Assembly: GCA_027025615.1 (NCBI GenBank)
Contig: JALVQM010000146.1
Span: forward strand, 1 to 6,036
Direction: 5' to 3'
DNA from: Desulfobacteraceae bacterium
GTDB lineage: Bacteria; Desulfobacterota; Desulfobacteria; Desulfobacterales; Desulfosarcinaceae
Length of the DNA stretch: 6,036 bases
Each line of letters begins with the position of its first letter. Positions within the stretch are counted from its first letter, which is position 1. The notes beneath the pieces are model-generated. The model was not told where the DNA came from. It saw nothing but the letters and a program-made list of their open reading frames with translations, and did no database searches. Position numbers and translations under genes: made by a program. Shown piece by piece: positions 4,255 to 6,036 of this stretch.

Positions 4255-6036
4255 TTTTGATTTTCCCCGTGGCCTTCTCACCGGGCTCAGCATATTCAAT
4301 ACGATGATGGTGGATTCCATTCAAAATGGTATAGAAACTACGTGCAATTTTATGCAGATCTTTCAATGTCAGCTCGCAGCTGTCAAGCTGACCGTCAGCG
4401 AAGATTTTATTGATCAGATTTTGTACCAGACCCTGAATTCGGGCCGGAGTTGGATTGTCAAGGGTTCGCGAGGCAGCCTCCACCACGTCTGCCAGCATGA
4501 CCAGCCCTGCCTCCTTGGTTTGGGGTTTGGGGCCGGGATAACGGAAATCGTCGATGTTGACTGCTTCTTTCCCCTTGAGCTGAACGGCCTTGTCGTAGAA
4601 ATACTGGATAAGGCTGGTTCCGTGGTGCTGACGGATGGTGTCGATTATGGCTTGTCCCAGCTTGTTTTCACGCGCCAGCTCAACCCCTTCCTTGATGTGC
4701 GCAATTAGGATCAGGGCTGACATTGATGGGGCCAGTTTGTCATGACGATTTTTACCGTTTTTCTGATTTTCGATAAAGTAAAGCGGCTTTTTCATCTTGC
4801 CGATATCATGGTAGTATCCACATACTTTGGCCAGCAGGGGATTGGCTCCGATTTCGCTTGCGGCTGCCTCCACCAGTGACCCGACAACAACACTGTGATG
4901 ATATGTTCCCGGAGCTTCGAGCATCAGTCGCCGCAACAGAGGCCGGTCGAGGTTGCCCAGCTCCAGAAGAGTTATGTCGGAAGTATACTGGAAAGTCATT
5001 TCCACAAGGGGGGCGATTCCCGCGGCCAGAATACCGCTGCTGAAACCTCCCATAAAAGCCAGTGTCCAGTCCCAGAAGAGTTTTATACCCGTTGAGTTTG
5101 CCGTGTATAGTCCTATCGCGGCGGCAGCCAGGACACTGAGCAGTCCCAGTCGTGCTCCTGCCTGGATGAATATTTTCCTTTCACGGCACTGGGTTACCCA
5201 AAAAGCTGCCATGGAAGTGGTGATCAGGAAGTAAATGAAGACGTCGAAACGACCCTGAAAAAGCATTGCCGTGCAGATTGATGAGATCAGGGCAAAAGGC
5301 AGGGCTGCTGCCAGGCCTAGGAAAAGACAGACAATCATGGCCCCGGTGGCTACCGGAATACCGTAGACCACTGAAGAAGGCGGAATATTAAATGGGGAAT
5401 TGGGGATGAAAGCTGTTGAAAAAAGATGTGACAGTTTTACGATCAGCAATACCAATGCGAGTACAACTGTCAGAAAAACTAGGTTTTTATTGTGACCATG
5501 CCGAAAACGAATCTGATGGCGGTATGATAGGCTGTAGATTACGATAAGCGCCAAGGCCAGGACCAGCGCGGCTCCTGCACCGGAAACCGATATGTGTTTG
5601 CTCTTGGCCTGTTCCTGCATGGCTTTTAGTTTTAACAACTTGGTGGGGGTGACTTTTTCACCTTCCCTTAGCAGCATTTCACCGGCCTTTATCTGATAAA
5701 GAATCGGTTTTATGGCTTTTACCGCCTGGTTACGGCGCAGTTCTGTTTCATGACGGTTAAGGGTTAGGTTGGGTTGGATGAGTCGCTGGCTGAAATCTAC
5801 CACTAGATTGATCAGGGTGTAACTCATATTTTTCAGAAGCGGCTGGCCGACGATGCGAACCATGGTTTTTGCCTGATCCGGTCCGTAAAAACGGCGCAGG
5901 GCACCAATAGTGCGTTCTTGCTGGGTAACCAGATTACGCAGAACAATGCCTTTTTCATCCTCTTGCAACAGGATTTCCTTGTTGGCCACAACGCCGTTAC
6001 GCATTATTTGCGATACGATTTTGATTATCAGGGTCG
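4154..6036 (-). CDS. Membrane HD-domain phosphohydrolase, PgpH/7TMR-HD family (5' end outside window)
   Basis: Proteins of this family combine an extracytoplasmic 7TMR-HDED domain, about seven membrane helices and a cytoplasmic HD phosphodiesterase; characterised members (PgpH of Listeria) hydrolyse cyclic di-AMP. Residue numbers count from an in-frame ATG at 6004. The frame is open without a stop to the right edge, so the N-terminus (first helix and start of the outer domain) is missing and that ATG is probably internal. Residues 1-135 are the end of the outer domain, with RLIQPNLTLNRHET (74-87) and AGEMLLREGEKV (107-118). Hydrophobic segments lie near 138-160, 174-200, 211-232, 233-249, 253-272, 284-302 and 311-335. 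The HD domain shows GTYHHSVVVGSL (366-377), YYHDIGKMKKP (397-407), RQHHGTSL (458-465) and LADVVEAASRTL (504-515), so metal ligands look intact. After RIEY (568-571) comes a charged, basic 45-residue tail that overlaps ybeY. Cyclic di-AMP as substrate is inferred from the family only. Confidence 0.93.
   Translation of the reverse strand, partial: TLIIKIVSQIMRNGVVANKEILLQEDEKGIVLRNLVTQQERTIGALRRFYGPDQAKTMVRIVGQPLLKNMSYTLINLVVDFSQRLIQPNLTLNRHETELRRNQAVKAIKPILYQIKAGEMLLREGEKVTPTKLLKLKAMQEQAKSKHISVSGAGAALVLALALIVIYSLSYRHQIRFRHGHNKNLVFLTVVLALVLLIVKLSHLFSTAFIPNSPFNIPPSSVVYGIPVATGAMIVCLFLGLAAALPFALISSICTAMLFQGRFDVFIYFLITTSMAAFWVTQCRERKIFIQAGARLGLLSVLAAAAIGLYTANSTGIKLFWDWTLAFMGGFSSGILAAGIAPLVEMTFQYTSDITLLELGNLDRPLLRRLMLEAPGTYHHSVVVGSLVEAAASEIGANPLLAKVCGYYHDIGKMKKPLYFIENQKNGKNRHDKLAPSMSALILIAHIKEGVELARENKLGQAIIDTIRQHHGTSLIQYFYDKAVQLKGKEAVNIDDFRYPGPKPQTKEAGLVMLADVVEAASRTLDNPTPARIQGLVQNLINKIFADGQLDSCELTLKDLHKIARSFYTILNGIHHHRIEYAEPGEKATGKIKNGRFDRKQAKETSFQSRNDKDQGPRHLKRLGLS

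Noticed and set aside
4255..4320. Upstream ATGs (4320 and 4293) for YbeY
   Set aside because: No ribosome site before either, and MDVLIENRQ from 4254 is the expected family N-terminus; the longer starts would deepen the overlap with the HD gene to 140-167 nt.
1..6036. CRISPR array, tRNA, rRNA, insertion sequence or toxin-antitoxin pair
   Set aside because: Nearly the whole window is filled by conserved housekeeping coding sequence, spacers are at most 116 nt, and no repeat array or transposase-like frame is present.

Overview
The window is a compact block of bacterial housekeeping genes. Five genes run leftward on the minus strand, and the tail of one gene on the plus strand meets them head-on at the left edge. 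In minus-strand transcription order the genes are: a membrane HD-domain phosphohydrolase of the PgpH/7TMR-HD family (its N-terminus lies beyond the right edge), ybeY (rRNA maturation endonuclease), nnrDE (bifunctional NAD(P)HX epimerase/dehydratase), tsaE (ATPase for the t6A tRNA modification) and lysC (aspartate kinase). The plus-strand gene is the last ~100 codons of pyrF (orotidine 5'-phosphate decarboxylase).

The gene order PgpH-like HD protein - ybeY - nnr - tsaE - aspartokinase, together with motif variants such as SLLGHQ in the aspartokinase and GPTNVIAF in YbeY, suggests a member of the former Deltaproteobacteria (Desulfobacterota), for example a sulfate reducer. This is inferred from recalled gene order and motif style, not from a search, and I cannot place it to family. 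Base composition looks near 50% G+C and uniform. I see no mobile element, tRNA, rRNA, CRISPR array or sign of horizontal transfer.

Layout: pyrF (partial) 1-304 (+). lysC 301-1533 (-), with a well-placed internal start at 819 that could yield a separate regulatory subunit. tsaE 1556-2050 (-). nnrDE 2084-3679 (-). A 116-nt spacer 3680-3795 with no recognised gene. ybeY 3796-4254 (-). pgpH-like 4154-6036 (-), which overlaps ybeY by 101 nt. Spacers of 22 and 33 nt, and the overlap, make one operon likely. No convincing promoter or terminator is visible inside the window.

Together the genes cover translation quality (YbeY, TsaE), repair of damaged nicotinamide cofactors (NnrDE), entry to the aspartate amino-acid family (LysC) and probable cyclic-dinucleotide turnover (PgpH-like). 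They are linked by shared transcription rather than by one pathway. I did not find a previously undescribed system. The points most worth checking are the internal start in lysC, the long pgpH/ybeY overlap, and the stop codons that pyrF and lysC share in a CTAG palindrome.
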